A DNA stretch of 64,000 nucleotides, taken from positions 1-64,000 of the forward strand of contig NZ_LQPC01000065.1 of the NCBI RefSeq assembly GCF_002101705.1, in the 5' to 3' direction. This document shows, one piece after another, positions 18,076-26,322 of this stretch. The notes under the pieces were generated by a model. It was not told the DNA's origin, ran no database searches, and worked only from the letters and a program-made list of their open reading frames with translations. How positions within the stretch are numbered: the stretch's first letter is position 1; every line of letters begins with the position of its first letter. Position numbers and translations under genes: made by a program. Source of the DNA: Mycolicibacterium iranicum (GTDB lineage Bacteria; Actinomycetota; Actinomycetes; Mycobacteriales; Mycobacteriaceae).

Positions 18076-18798
18076 GTGAAACTGCTGATGACACCGCTGC
18101 CGGCCCCCGACGTGGAGATCACGGACGCCGGCGTCGAGTCCGTCCTGACCGGCGCGGTACGCATCATCAATCCCCTGCTGGACACACTCTGGGGAACCGA
18201 CCCGTTCAAGCTCAAACAACGCCAAGACGCCATCGGACGTGTGCTCAATGCGGCCGACGTGCCGGGCACCCCGTCGTGGGAGGACATGGACGTCGACGCG
18301 CGGATCCACTGGTGGGTGTGGCGGGTGGGTGCGCTGAACACCGTCGCCGTCGCCTTCCCCGGCGTCTTGGGCGTCGTGGGGCGACAGCTCCCGATCCAGG
18401 ACCTCCTCGGGTTCGTCAGCCAGGCAGTCGTGCTCTGCGCGGTCGCCCGCGAACTCGGAACCACAGACCAGCGCACCCAGGTCCGAATGCTGGCCGCGGT
18501 GCTGTGCGACCGGGACTTGTCGGTCGTTGTGTACGACGGCGACACCAGCAAGCCGCTGGCATCGATACCGAACAGCCCGGGAGGCATCGCCAAGGCGCTG
18601 TGGAATCTGATCGGCCTCTTCGACGCCATCGGAGACGAGCTGGGTAAGCGACCGCATCCGCGCGGTCCGATCAAGTACCTGGGCATGCTGCCCGGTATCG
18701 GCGCGGTCGCCGCCTACATCGGCGAGTGCGGCGCCCTTGCACGTGCGGCGAAGGCCGGCCGACGCTGGATCGAAAAGGCCGCTCCCGCAGAGGTTTAG
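18076..18798 (+). CDS. Conserved-looking protein of unknown function
   Basis: A 240-residue protein with a GTG start directly before KLLMTPLPAPDVEI. It is mostly helical, with a Trp-rich segment (RIHWWVWRVG near residue 80) and two moderately hydrophobic helices (about 85-100 and 105-120, FPGVLGVVG and FVSQAVVLCAVARE). A Gly-rich hydrophobic stretch lies near residue 215 (YLGMLPGIGAVAAYIG). It may associate with the membrane; it has no signal peptide. I do not recognise it. It looks a little like EcsC-type proteins, but I cannot support that call. Confidence 0.65.
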   Translation: MKLLMTPLPAPDVEITDAGVESVLTGAVRIINPLLDTLWGTDPFKLKQRQDAIGRVLNAADVPGTPSWEDMDVDARIHWWVWRVGALNTVAVAFPGVLGVVGRQLPIQDLLGFVSQAVVLCAVARELGTTDQRTQVRMLAAVLCDRDLSVVVYDGDTSKPLASIPNSPGGIAKALWNLIGLFDAIGDELGKRPHPRGPIKYLGMLPGIGAVAAYIGECGALARAAKAGRRWIEKAAPAEV

Positions 18799-18828
18799 CA
18801 GAACGACTCACCCGACGCCAGGGATAGT

Positions 18829-18886
18829 CCTGGTGTGCGCTGCGATCGACGACTCGGCCGAAAAGGCGATCTGGCCGCACACCAGG
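18829..18886. terminator. Long inverted repeat in convergent intergenic region
   Basis: CCTGGTGTGCG (18829-18839) is the exact reverse complement of CGCACACCAGG (18876-18886), giving an 11-bp stem around a 36-base interior. It starts 31 bases after the stop of the gene at 18076 and has no T-run. It could end transcription from either side or form part of an RNA structure; the sequence alone does not decide. Confidence 0.45.
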
Positions 18887-19012
18887 GGTGCGCGCAGGCG
18901 AACTTTCCCAGGGGTTGCATCACCCCACAGCTCGCTCGACACCAAAAAGTCGGCCGATCGGCTGTCCCCTCCGCAGCCGATCGAACCGACGTTGTAAACC
19001 TAGGCGCGGGGA

Positions 19013-19031
19013 CCCCGAGGAGGAATCGGGG
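19013..19031. terminator. Short hairpin downstream of the Hsp70-like gene
   Basis: CCCCGA, a 7-base loop, then TCGGGG form a compact GC-rich hairpin in the gap between convergent genes, about 54 bases beyond the stop of the minus-strand Hsp70-like gene. A weak AT-rich stretch (AAATCCCTATTTCTT) follows on the plus strand. Terminator by position; no clear U-tract. Confidence 0.4.
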
Positions 19032-19084
19032 AAATCCCTATTTCTTGCCCGGGGAATGACCACCAGGTAAATAAATCCCTCCGG

Positions 19085-20890
19085 TCAGGGGTTGTTCGGC
19101 ACCAGGATCGGGATGGGTTCGGGCAGGAAAGGAATGTCCAGATACGTCGTCGTCGTCGCGGGGGCCGTCGTTGGCGGGTCGGTCGTAGGTGGTTCGGTCG
19201 TCGGCGGCGTCGTGGGGACCGTCGTGGTCGTCGTCGGCACCGTCGTGGTCGTCGTCGGCACGGTCGTGGTCGTGGTCGGCGTCGTCGTTGTTGTGGTGGT
19301 CGTGGTGGTGGTCGTGGTGGTGGTGGTCGTCGTCGTGGTCGTGGTCGTCGGGGCGGCCGTCGACGGCGTCGTGATTACCGGGGGTGGCGCCTGCACGGTG
19401 GTGGGCGCCTGGGCTGGGGGCTGCGGCGACTGTTGAGGGATCGTGACGGTTTCGGCCGGCGGCGGTGCGCTGGACGGCACGAGGGCGCTGCTCAGCGGCA
19501 CGTTGCCCGGCGTCGGAGGAGTCCGGTCGGACGAGTCGACGCTGGTCAGAGCAATCGCAGCGCCGCCGACGGCGAGCAGGGCGACCGCGGCCACGATCCC
19601 GGTGAGCGTGAGCGGTATCCGAGATCGCAACCCGCTATCTTCACCGTCGCGGTTGATGACCTCGGTCGACGCGTAAGAGTCAGGCAGTGCGTACGGGTTC
19701 GGCCGCTCCTGCGGCTCGTCGCTGCTGTAGGGAACGTCACCGCTGTAGGGGACGACGTCTTCGGCCGCAGGGTCGTCCTGCGACCACGCCAGCGCGTATG
19801 TGCTGTCCGAACTCTCCGGCGGCGCAGGCACCACCGGTGCCATGGCGGTCGCCGCGACGGTCGCGGTGTCGGCGCTGCGACCGTACGCGGCGAACAGTGC
19901 CGCGCCGACGGCCGCATCGAGCGCAGGCTGCGGCGTCGTCACCACTGGCACCCGCAGCCGCTGCGAAACCTGTTGGGTGATCAGGGGTATGGATGCTCCG
20001 CCGCCGACAACCGCCACGGATGTCACCGTGCCCCAGCCGATGTTGTTGCGCGCCAACAGATCTTCAAGAGCCACGAATACGCCGTCGAGCGGTCGGGCGA
20101 TCAGCTCGTCCAGTTCAGCTCGGGTAACCCGAATGTCACCACGGAATCGGGGCAGATCGACCGCCAGTTCGGTGGCGGTCTGTGACGACAGGCGCTCCTT
20201 CGCCGACCGGCATTCGTCGCGCAGCCGAGCCAGCGAGCCGACCGCGGCGGTCTGGCCGGTATCTGCATCGCCGTTACCGAATCCGGCGAGCACGTGGCCG
20301 AGCAGCGCCTGGTCGATCTGATCGCCGGCGAACTCGGCGTACCTCTCGGTCCCTCCGATCACCGTGAACGACGACGACGCATCGACAGCGGTGATGCTGG
20401 TTCCGCCGCCGCCGAAGTCGAGCAGCACCGCGACGCCGCGGCGATCCAGGCCGGGGTTGGCATTGAGCGCGGTCAACGCAGCCTGGGCGTCCGGGATCAG
20501 ACGGGCCCCGGCCGGCGCGAGAACGTCACTCGTGGCGAGTGTCTCCGCCAGAGCGGCCGTGGTCTCGGGACTCCAGTACGACGGCACCGCGATCGCCACG
20601 TCCGCCGCCCCCGCGGTTGTCGCCAGCGCCGCCATCGACTCGAGGGCCTCGACCACCAGTTGCTCGGCGGGATAGCTGCTTCCGTCGGCGCCGACCAGCG
20701 GTACCGGATCTCCGACCCGCTCGACGAAGCCGGATAGCACCACCCCGTCCGCGTGTCCGGCAGTGTCGCCGACTTCGGGCGCGCTGTGCTCGTAAAGCGT
20801 CAGCACTGAGCGGCGGATCACCGGACGGTTGCCGACTGTGGCCGCGACGAGGTTGGTGGTGCCGACAGACAACCCCAACGCATCGCTCAT
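19085..20890 (-). CDS. Hsp70-like ATPase with transmembrane segment and Thr-rich extracellular tail
   Basis: A 601-residue protein. Residues 1-340 follow the actin/Hsp70 ATPase fold: phosphate-1 GLSVGTTNLVAA, phosphate-2 LLDFGGGGTSITAVD (about 156-170) and the adenosine motif VAVVGGGASIPLI (about 292-304). The substrate-binding domain of DnaK is absent. A disordered acidic linker leads to one transmembrane helix (about 427-450). The outside tail is Pro/Thr-rich with 23 consecutive Thr (515-537) and three VPTTTTT units. The ATG at 20890 is chosen because it gives the usual MSDALGLSVGTTN beginning. Such tails are typical targets of mycobacterial O-mannosylation, which is inference here. Confidence 0.82.
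   Translation of the reverse strand: MSDALGLSVGTTNLVAATVGNRPVIRRSVLTLYEHSAPEVGDTAGHADGVVLSGFVERVGDPVPLVGADGSSYPAEQLVVEALESMAALATTAGAADVAIAVPSYWSPETTAALAETLATSDVLAPAGARLIPDAQAALTALNANPGLDRRGVAVLLDFGGGGTSITAVDASSSFTVIGGTERYAEFAGDQIDQALLGHVLAGFGNGDADTGQTAAVGSLARLRDECRSAKERLSSQTATELAVDLPRFRGDIRVTRAELDELIARPLDGVFVALEDLLARNNIGWGTVTSVAVVGGGASIPLITQQVSQRLRVPVVTTPQPALDAAVGAALFAAYGRSADTATVAATAMAPVVPAPPESSDSTYALAWSQDDPAAEDVVPYSGDVPYSSDEPQERPNPYALPDSYASTEVINRDGEDSGLRSRIPLTLTGIVAAVALLAVGGAAIALTSVDSSDRTPPTPGNVPLSSALVPSSAPPPAETVTIPQQSPQPPAQAPTTVQAPPPVITTPSTAAPTTTTTTTTTTTTTTTTTTTTTTTPTTTTTVPTTTTTVPTTTTTVPTTPPTTEPPTTDPPTTAPATTTTYLDIPFLPEPIPILVPNNP
19218..19348. repeat. Thr-codon microsatellite and 21-bp tandem repeat inside the Hsp70-like gene
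   Basis: Positions 19218-19280 hold three 21-bp units (ACCGTCGTGGTCGTCGTCGGC in the first two, two changes in the third), encoding the VPTTTTT heptads. Positions 19280-19348 are an almost pure GTC/GTG/GTT trinucleotide run encoding 23 Thr on the minus strand. Both are in frame, so copy-number change would alter tail length without breaking the gene. Confidence 0.85.
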
Positions 20891-21028
20891 ATTGCAGGAC
20901 ACCTTAGACCGCGACCGCAGACACCCGCACCTGACACTCCGCTCCGCCGAACGCCTGACGAGCCCGCCCATGAACAAAAATCGGCGTCTGTCTACACGGC
21001 CGCGGGGGCGGTGTGCTGCAATGTCGGC

Positions 21029-21487
21029 ATGAGTGACATCGACGACATCAAGCAGGTCAAATACCGCTATCTTCGGGCACTGGACACCAAGCACTGGGAC
21101 GACTTCGCCGCCACTCTCACCGAGGACGTCGTCGGCCGCTATGGGGAGTCCATCGGAGAAGAGCACCATTTCGTCAATCGCGATGAGCTCGTCGAATTCA
21201 TGCGCAACTCACTCGGGCCCGAAGTGCTCACCGAACACCGGGTCAACCACCCAGAGATCACCGTCGACGGCGACGAGGCGACCGCCATCTGGTATCTACA
21301 GGACCGGGTGATCGCCCCCGACTTCAATTTCATGCTGATCGGAGCAGGCTTCTATCACGACCGCTACCGCAAGACCGCGGACGGCTGGAAGATCAGCGAA
21401 ACCGGCTATGACCGCACCTACGACGCGTCGATGAAGCTGGACGCCCTGGAATTCAAGGTCAAGGCCGGGCGCGCCCTCAACATCTGA
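21029..21487 (+). CDS. NTF2/SnoaL-like protein
   Basis: A 152-residue protein with the cone-shaped SnoaL/NTF2 pattern: an N-terminal helix IKQVKYRYLRALDTKHWDDF, then TLTEDVVGRYG and a central strand-rich half with GDEATAIWYLQD and GFYHDRYRKTADGWKISE. The WDDF segment followed by an acidic TEDV is typical of limonene-epoxide-hydrolase/ketosteroid-isomerase-like members. The ATG at 21029 is preferred over one at 21011 as it gives the family start MSDIDDIKQVKYRY. Binding or isomerase role; ligand unknown. It is divergent from the Hsp70-like gene. Confidence 0.8.
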   Translation: MSDIDDIKQVKYRYLRALDTKHWDDFAATLTEDVVGRYGESIGEEHHFVNRDELVEFMRNSLGPEVLTEHRVNHPEITVDGDEATAIWYLQDRVIAPDFNFMLIGAGFYHDRYRKTADGWKISETGYDRTYDASMKLDALEFKVKAGRALNI

Positions 21488-21488
21488 G

Positions 21489-22181
21489 TCATTCGGTGAT
21501 GGCGATCATCGCCCCAGGCCGCAGCCAGCGCATGATCGTCACGAGCTTGGCGTCGTCGATCGCGACACACCCCGCGGTTGCTCCGCCGTCGGTGCTGTGC
21601 ACGAAGAACGCGCCTCCCTTCCCGGGGATGCGCGCCTTGTTGACACCCATGACGACAGCGTGCGCGTACTGAGGGATGTCGAGGTTTTCGGTGCCTGCGC
21701 TCAACGACGTGTCGAACGGACAGTTCGCCTCCTCGCACACCTGCATCGTGTTGTAGGTCGGGCTTTTCATGTCCCCGTCCCACCAATGATTGGACCCGAC
21801 CCGGACGTACTTCAGGCCGCTGCCCGGATCGGGCTGGGTGCCGAACGCGAAGTCCAGGGTGTAGATACCCTTCGGCGTCATCATCGATCCGTCGAAATGG
21901 TTGGGAGACATGCCCTTCTCGCCGATCTTGGCCGGTATTCCGACGCCCCCGGCGACGGGCTGCCAGCCCGCGGCGGTGCGCTCCCACACGTCGAGCTTCG
22001 CGTCGGAACCACCCGTGCCCGTGACGGCGAGCACCTGCGTGGCGGACCCGACGGAGTTGGCGAACCACGGCGAGAACGCCGAGGCCGGCGGCGCCGTGAC
22101 AAAGCCGAGCAGCGCGGCAGCCAGCAGAATCGCCAGACGCACGAACTTCCTGTGACGGTTACGTCGAGGCGCGGTCGGCAT
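21489..22181 (-). CDS. Secreted L,D-transpeptidase (YkuD)-like protein
   Basis: A 230-residue exported protein: basic N-terminus (MPTAPRRNRHRKFVR), hydrophobic core and cleavage near ASA-F at about residue 37. The C-terminal half has the YkuD-type motif with a His (FVHSTDGG) and the catalytic Cys in TAGCVAIDD. The Arg that usually follows the Cys motif (SxGCxR) is not present, so it belongs to a divergent subgroup. It overlaps the upstream SRPBCC gene by 23 bp, suggesting coupling. Probable peptidoglycan cross-linking or related cell-wall activity. Confidence 0.75.
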   Translation of the reverse strand: MPTAPRRNRHRKFVRLAILLAAALLGFVTAPPASAFSPWFANSVGSATQVLAVTGTGGSDAKLDVWERTAAGWQPVAGGVGIPAKIGEKGMSPNHFDGSMMTPKGIYTLDFAFGTQPDPGSGLKYVRVGSNHWWDGDMKSPTYNTMQVCEEANCPFDTSLSAGTENLDIPQYAHAVVMGVNKARIPGKGGAFFVHSTDGGATAGCVAIDDAKLVTIMRWLRPGAMIAITE

Positions 22182-22971
22182 GCACCAACTGTGCCATCCA
22201 CGAGCGCCATTTCGGCGCTTCCGCGGCAGCAGTGTCGGCCGCGTCATCACCGTAGAGGTAGAGGTTCACCATGATGCGGGCCTCGCCGCCGGGCGCGCAG
22301 CCGCCGACCACTGCGACCCCGGGGCAGGGCCCCTCGAGTCGCACGATGACGTCGCGGAATCCCTCAGCATGGTGAATTCGGTGCACGACGCCGTGCAGTT
22401 CCGGTGTCCCCGAAGGGGTTCGGAAACGTTGTCCGACATCGACACCTGCAATCCCGAGTGCCGATGCCAGCGTCGCCCACCCCTGCACCAGGTCCGCGGG
22501 AACCTGGGTCATCGCCACAGCATTGGCAGCGCGTTGCCCTGGGAACTCACGCAGGTACAGGCGCAGAACTTCGAAGAACCCGGGCCACCCGGTCTCGAAG
22601 CTCTCCAGTTCGCCATCCCAATCGTCGCGATCGGTGAACAGGCTGTGCACCATCCGCACCACGCAGCGATCACCCGAGTGGCTCGTCACGACGACCTCCG
22701 TCGCGACCGGCGGCGCTTCACCGTTCCAGCCGTGTTCCTCGTAGCCCAGGCGTGCCGGCGGCTCCCATTCCGTGATGACCCCGGAGCTGACCGCGCCGTC
22801 ACCGAAATCGAATTCGATTGCGCCACCTATACGTTCGTCGACCTGGGTCGGCGTGAACCAGGCACTCATCCCCGGCCCGGTGGCGATCGCGTCCCACACC
22901 TGCTCGGGCGTCCCGGGCACGAGGAACTCCATCTCGACCCATCGGCGGCCGTCGGTCTTCTTGATCGCCAT
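22159..22971 (-). CDS. SRPBCC/AHSA1-type protein
   Basis: A 270-residue protein. Residues about 8-145 match the Aha1/START-like SRPBCC fold (VEMEFLVPGTPEQVWDAIAT, then GPGMSAWFTP, and GGAIEFDFG, GWPGFFEVLRLYL). The C-terminal half is a weaker second hydrophobic-ligand-like region. The ATG is 3 bases after the stop of the HTH regulator at 22975, which is the classic ArsR-SRPBCC gene pair. Likely binds a small hydrophobic ligand; identity unknown. Confidence 0.82.
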   Translation of the reverse strand: MAIKKTDGRRWVEMEFLVPGTPEQVWDAIATGPGMSAWFTPTQVDERIGGAIEFDFGDGAVSSGVITEWEPPARLGYEEHGWNGEAPPVATEVVVTSHSGDRCVVRMVHSLFTDRDDWDGELESFETGWPGFFEVLRLYLREFPGQRAANAVAMTQVPADLVQGWATLASALGIAGVDVGQRFRTPSGTPELHGVVHRIHHAEGFRDVIVRLEGPCPGVAVVGGCAPGGEARIMVNLYLYGDDAADTAAAEAPKWRSWMAQLVHADRAST

Positions 22972-22974
22972 ACG

Positions 22975-23571
22975 TCAGTCCTTTCGAAGAGGCATCGGAT
23001 AGGCGGCCAGCACCAGCCGGTGTGGTCGGCCGCGCGGATCGGATTCGTCGTGGTAGCGCGCCACGAGCGAGGTGACAGCGTTGGCCAGATCGTCGGTGAA
23101 CGCGGCGCGGTCGCCCGCCGACCGGAACGTCACCGCGGTGTCGATGGTCAGCGTCGCGAGCCGCTTCCGCTTGTCCCGCGCGGCGTTCCATAGGTCGCCG
23201 ACCTCGCGGACGGCCCGCGCCGCCACGGCGATCAAGTAGCTCGCCGACATCCTGTCGCTGGTGCGGCCGGGATCGGCAGCCACCGGCCCCAGCGCGCCGG
23301 GCGACACGACATAGGACGACGCGGTCGCCACCAGCAATCGTTCGGTCAGTCCGCCCCAGCGCCGTTCGCCTGCGGCGGCCACCAGGCCGTGTTGTTCCAG
23401 CGCCCGCAGGTGGTAGTTGACCTTCTGCCTGGTGATGCCGACCCGCGAGGCGAGCGTCGCCGCAGACGCAGGTTCAGCGAGTTCGGCGAGCAGCCTGCCA
23501 CGGGTCGGATCGAGGGCGCTGACCGCGGCGGCAGGATCGGCGATGACCTCCACATCCAGCACGAATGACAT
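22975..23571 (-). CDS. Winged-HTH transcriptional regulator (ArsR-like)
   Basis: A 198-residue regulator whose N-terminal third is an ArsR-type winged HTH (ALDPTRGRLLAELAEPASA, ASRVGITRQKVNYHLRALEQ, HGLVAAAGER). The C-terminal part is helical and unlike metal-sensing ArsR proteins; no metal-ligand Cys cluster is seen. The ATG at 23571 is preferred; a TTG at 23586 would place the start inside an inverted repeat. It heads an operon with the SRPBCC protein and the L,D-transpeptidase-like gene. Confidence 0.8.
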   Translation of the reverse strand: MSFVLDVEVIADPAAAVSALDPTRGRLLAELAEPASAATLASRVGITRQKVNYHLRALEQHGLVAAAGERRWGGLTERLLVATASSYVVSPGALGPVAADPGRTSDRMSASYLIAVAARAVREVGDLWNAARDKRKRLATLTIDTAVTFRSAGDRAAFTDDLANAVTSLVARYHDESDPRGRPHRLVLAAYPMPLRKD

Positions 23572-23579
23572 CGTGCGCT

Positions 23580-23599
23580 TTGACAAATAAATCTGTCAA
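23580..23599. promoter_or_regulatory. Inverted repeat, operator candidate of the HTH regulator
   Basis: TTGACA, an 8-base AT-rich spacer, then TGTCAA form a perfect 6+6 inverted repeat 9-28 bases upstream of the regulator's ATG and inside the gap to the divergent PAP2-kinase gene. On either strand the TTGACA could also act as a -35 box. Autorepression is the likely role (inference). Confidence 0.5.
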
Positions 23600-23626
23600 T
23601 AGCGCGCGGCCGATAGGTTGGCAGTC

Positions 23627-25132
23627 ATGGAGCTCCGTGTTGCGCGATCCTTCCGTCGTCGCGGCCGTGGAATTCGCCAGATCGGTGAAGGCCTCGGAAC
23701 GCTGGACCGCGAGGTCTTCGAGGCTGTCGCGGAGTCCCCCAGCCCGCTCCTCGACGCGGTGATGCCGCGGCTCACCAAGGCCGCCGACCACTCCAAGCTG
23801 TGGTTCGCGATCGCGGCAGGGCTGGCGGTATTCGGCAATGCGTCGATGAAACGCGGGGCCACCCGCGGCGTCGCGACGCTCGCGCTGACGAGCCTGGCCA
23901 CCAACCAGGGCGCCAAGCGGGTCTGGAAGCGAGCACGACCCAACTGGGCCTTGATACCCCTGGCCCGCCAGACCAGGCGCCACCCGACGTCGAATTCACT
24001 GCCGTCAGGGCATTCGGCCAGCGCGGCCGCCTTCGCTGTCGGCGTCGGGCTGGAGAACCCGGCGGTCGGGCTGGGCCTGGCGCTGCTGGCCGGGCTGGTG
24101 GGCATGTCCCGGGTGGCCACCGGCGCCCACTACCCGGGCGATGTACTGGCCGGCTTCGGCATCGGCGCGGGTATCGCGGTGCTCGGCGCGAGAGTCGTGC
24201 CGCCGGTCGTGGACACCCGGCTGCCCAGTGCCGGGCAACCGCTGCGGGTCGACACCCCGGAACGGCCGGAAGGCGAAGGCGTCACCGTCGTCATCAACCC
24301 CGCCTCGGGCAGCGGCACTGGCGCGCGAGTGCTCGACGAGGTCCGCGAGGCGCTGCCGAAGGCCGAGATCGTCGAGCTCGGCGAGGACGACGACGTCGCC
24401 GAGGTGCTCAAGTCCGCCGCCCGGCGCAGCGAGGTTCTGGGCATCGGCGGGGGCGACGGAACGGTCGCCGCGGCGGCGGCGGTGGCCGTCGAGGCCGGTG
24501 TGCCGCTGGCGGTCTTCCCTGCGGGCACCTTCAACCATTTCGCCAAAGACATCGGGTGCGACACCACGGCGGCGACCGTGGCGGCGATCCAGCAGGGCAC
24601 GGTGTCGTGCGTGGACATGGTGTGCCTCAACGAGAAGCAGATGGTCATCAACACGGCGAGCATCGGCGCCTACCCGCGCTTCGTCCAGACCCGCGAGAAG
24701 CTGGAACACAGGATTGGCAAGCCCCTCGCCGGCATCTACGCCATGTTCCACACACTGCGTCGCGACGAGCCGGTCCGAATCGAATACGACAACAGGACGT
24801 TGCAGACGTCGCTGTTCTTCCTCGGCAACTCGACGTACCTTCCGACAGGTTTCGCGCCGTCACGGCGCACTCGGATGGACGACGGCCTCCTCGACGTCCG
24901 GATCCTGGAGACGGGCCCGCGGCTGAGCACAGTGCGCATCGTGACCGCGCTGGCATTCGGGCGGCTGACGCGAAGCCCGCTGTATCACGAGTTGCGCGTG
25001 CCTGAGTTCGCGTTTCGGGCACCGGACGGGCCCACCGTCCTCGCGCTGGACGGGGAGGTCGGCACCGAGCTCGAGGAGGCCAGCTTCAGCGTGCGGTATC
25101 GAGCGCTGCCGGTCTTTCGTCCTGCTGTATGA
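23627..25132 (+). CDS. Bifunctional PAP2 phosphatase / diacylglycerol kinase-like protein
   Basis: A 501-residue fusion. The N-terminal half is a PAP2 phosphatase with the three motifs KRARPNW (about 101-107), PSGHS (126-130) and SRVATGAHYPGD (161-172). The C-terminal half is a lipid kinase catalytic domain with NPASGSG (224-230), GIGGGDGT (272-279) and FPAGTFNHFAKD (297-308). A fusion of a lipid phosphatase and a kinase could interconvert phosphatidate-type and diacylglycerol-type lipids or act on polyprenyl phosphates; direction and substrate are unknown. A TTG at 23618 is a weaker start. The 3' end overlaps the convergent PAP2 gene by 47 bp. Confidence 0.88.
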   Translation: MELRVARSFRRRGRGIRQIGEGLGTLDREVFEAVAESPSPLLDAVMPRLTKAADHSKLWFAIAAGLAVFGNASMKRGATRGVATLALTSLATNQGAKRVWKRARPNWALIPLARQTRRHPTSNSLPSGHSASAAAFAVGVGLENPAVGLGLALLAGLVGMSRVATGAHYPGDVLAGFGIGAGIAVLGARVVPPVVDTRLPSAGQPLRVDTPERPEGEGVTVVINPASGSGTGARVLDEVREALPKAEIVELGEDDDVAEVLKSAARRSEVLGIGGGDGTVAAAAAVAVEAGVPLAVFPAGTFNHFAKDIGCDTTAATVAAIQQGTVSCVDMVCLNEKQMVINTASIGAYPRFVQTREKLEHRIGKPLAGIYAMFHTLRRDEPVRIEYDNRTLQTSLFFLGNSTYLPTGFAPSRRTRMDDGLLDVRILETGPRLSTVRIVTALAFGRLTRSPLYHELRVPEFAFRAPDGPTVLALDGEVGTELEEASFSVRYRALPVFRPAV

Positions 25133-25757
25133 CGGGTGGTCGCGGAGGCACGAGCAGCAGGCAGAGAACGAAGTAGGCATAGCCCAGCGCCCAACCGGCC
25201 AGCACATCCGAGGGATGGTGGGCGTTCAGCACGACCCGGCCGATGCCGATCGTCAGTATGACGAGTGCACCCACTACGAGGAGCCAGCGCCGCTTCGCGG
25301 CGTCCACGGCCGGGAGCGAGACGGCAAGCAGCGCCGCCACAGACGCCATGACGCCGAGCGCGTGGCCGGACGGGAACGACGTCCCCCATGCATCGACCAT
25401 CGCCGTCGCGGGCCGGGGACGATCGGCGAAGTGTTTGGCGGTCTCGGTGACCAGACCGCTGAGCTCGACGCTGATGATCAAGAAGAACCCGAGGCGAACG
25501 CGGCGCCGCACAAACGCCACGAAGGTGACCACCACCATCGCGATCCGGAACGCTCCCGGCCCGAGCACGGTGCAGAAGATGTCCCACCCCCACACCCAGC
25601 CGGGGTGTTCGACCCCGTACCGGTATGCGGGCCCAAGGGCTGCCGCGTCGAAATGTGCGAGCCACGCCCAGTCCTGCACGTAGCCGAGCCACAGGAGTGC
25701 ATAGAGCCCGAGGGCAACCGCAGCGCTGCAGACCAGCCATCTGTTGTGCACTCTCAC
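25086..25757 (-). CDS. PAP2-family membrane phosphatase
   Basis: A 223-residue integral membrane PAP2 protein with about five or six membrane segments. Catalytic motifs are KHFADRPRP, SFPSGHA and GRVVLNAHHPSD (Gly where many family members have Ser at the start of motif 3). It probably dephosphorylates a lipid pyrophosphate or phosphatidate at the outer membrane face. The start is uncertain: GTG at 25757 keeps the gene clear of the divergent gene at 25818, and a second GTG at 25751 is also possible. It stands beside the PAP2-kinase fusion. Confidence 0.82.
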   Translation of the reverse strand: MRVHNRWLVCSAAVALGLYALLWLGYVQDWAWLAHFDAAALGPAYRYGVEHPGWVWGWDIFCTVLGPGAFRIAMVVVTFVAFVRRRVRLGFFLIISVELSGLVTETAKHFADRPRPATAMVDAWGTSFPSGHALGVMASVAALLAVSLPAVDAAKRRWLLVVGALVILTIGIGRVVLNAHHPSDVLAGWALGYAYFVLCLLLVPPRPPVIQQDERPAALDTAR

Positions 25758-25817
25758 GGGACCAGTGTGTACCACGATTCTCTGAGCAAATCTGGCGCCC
25801 GTGACTATGCTCCGCAC

Positions 25818-26297
25818 ATGGCTGGCTTCATCAGGAAGTTGTTCCACATTGGCAAACTTCCGGCAGACATACGCACCCAGGCGGAAGCCGAAGGCGTCAT
25901 CCATCTGACGGACTGCATCGGGGTGTGGGCGCGTTTCACCGGACAGATTCCGGGCCGCAGGTCGGTCGGTCTGACCCGCGGCTACGGCGGGGCGCTGGTG
26001 CTGACCAACCAGCGCGTCCTCGCAACGGTCGGCGCGATGCCCGGGCAGTCCGGGCGCGCGGTGGACCGACCCTGGACGGCACCCCGATCCGGCGCCGTGG
26101 AGGGCACGCTGTCCGAGGCCGGTCTGGTACTCGACATCGCGGACCTGTCACGGGTGGATCCGCAGTTCTCGGGAACGTTCTCGCTGACGTTCAAGACGAC
26201 GCTGACAGCCGATGAGTTGATGCGGTTGCCGACCCGCACCATTGCCTTCGACGTTCCGCCCACGTTCGTCTACCGGGCTCTCGGCGTGCCGCGCTGA
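25818..26297 (+). CDS. Unknown protein, first of a tandem paralog pair
   Basis: A 159-residue soluble protein without signal peptide or membrane helix. It is strand-rich; the piece GGALVLTNQRVLATVG looks like the T-x-x-R strand of bacterial PH-like domains. The downstream gene at 26323 is a clear paralog, sharing RKLF-IGKLP at the N-terminus, QRVL in the middle and FVYRALGVP against FVFRAVGVP at the end. By eye about two in five residues match. I do not know the family. Confidence 0.7.
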   Translation: MAGFIRKLFHIGKLPADIRTQAEAEGVIHLTDCIGVWARFTGQIPGRRSVGLTRGYGGALVLTNQRVLATVGAMPGQSGRAVDRPWTAPRSGAVEGTLSEAGLVLDIADLSRVDPQFSGTFSLTFKTTLTADELMRLPTRTIAFDVPPTFVYRALGVPR

Positions 26298-26322
26298 GTC
26301 GCCGCTGGGCTAACGTTCGAGG

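Noticed and set aside
18961..19084. Possible c-di-AMP or other riboswitch (GGGGAA... stretches)
   Set aside because: The conserved core segments of the known classes are not found and no gene starts downstream on that strand.
19218..19280. Short regular repeats as a CRISPR-like array
   Set aside because: Units are 21 bp, without spacers, and in frame with the Thr-rich tail.
19092..19436. Plus-strand frame coding for a long poly-Val protein
   Set aside because: It is the mirror of the Thr-codon repeats of the Hsp70-like gene; low-complexity shadow.
25215..25817. Long N-terminal extension of the gene at 25818
   Set aside because: It lies antisense to the PAP2 gene with its catalytic motifs; the ATG at 25818 gives an N-terminus matching the tandem paralog.
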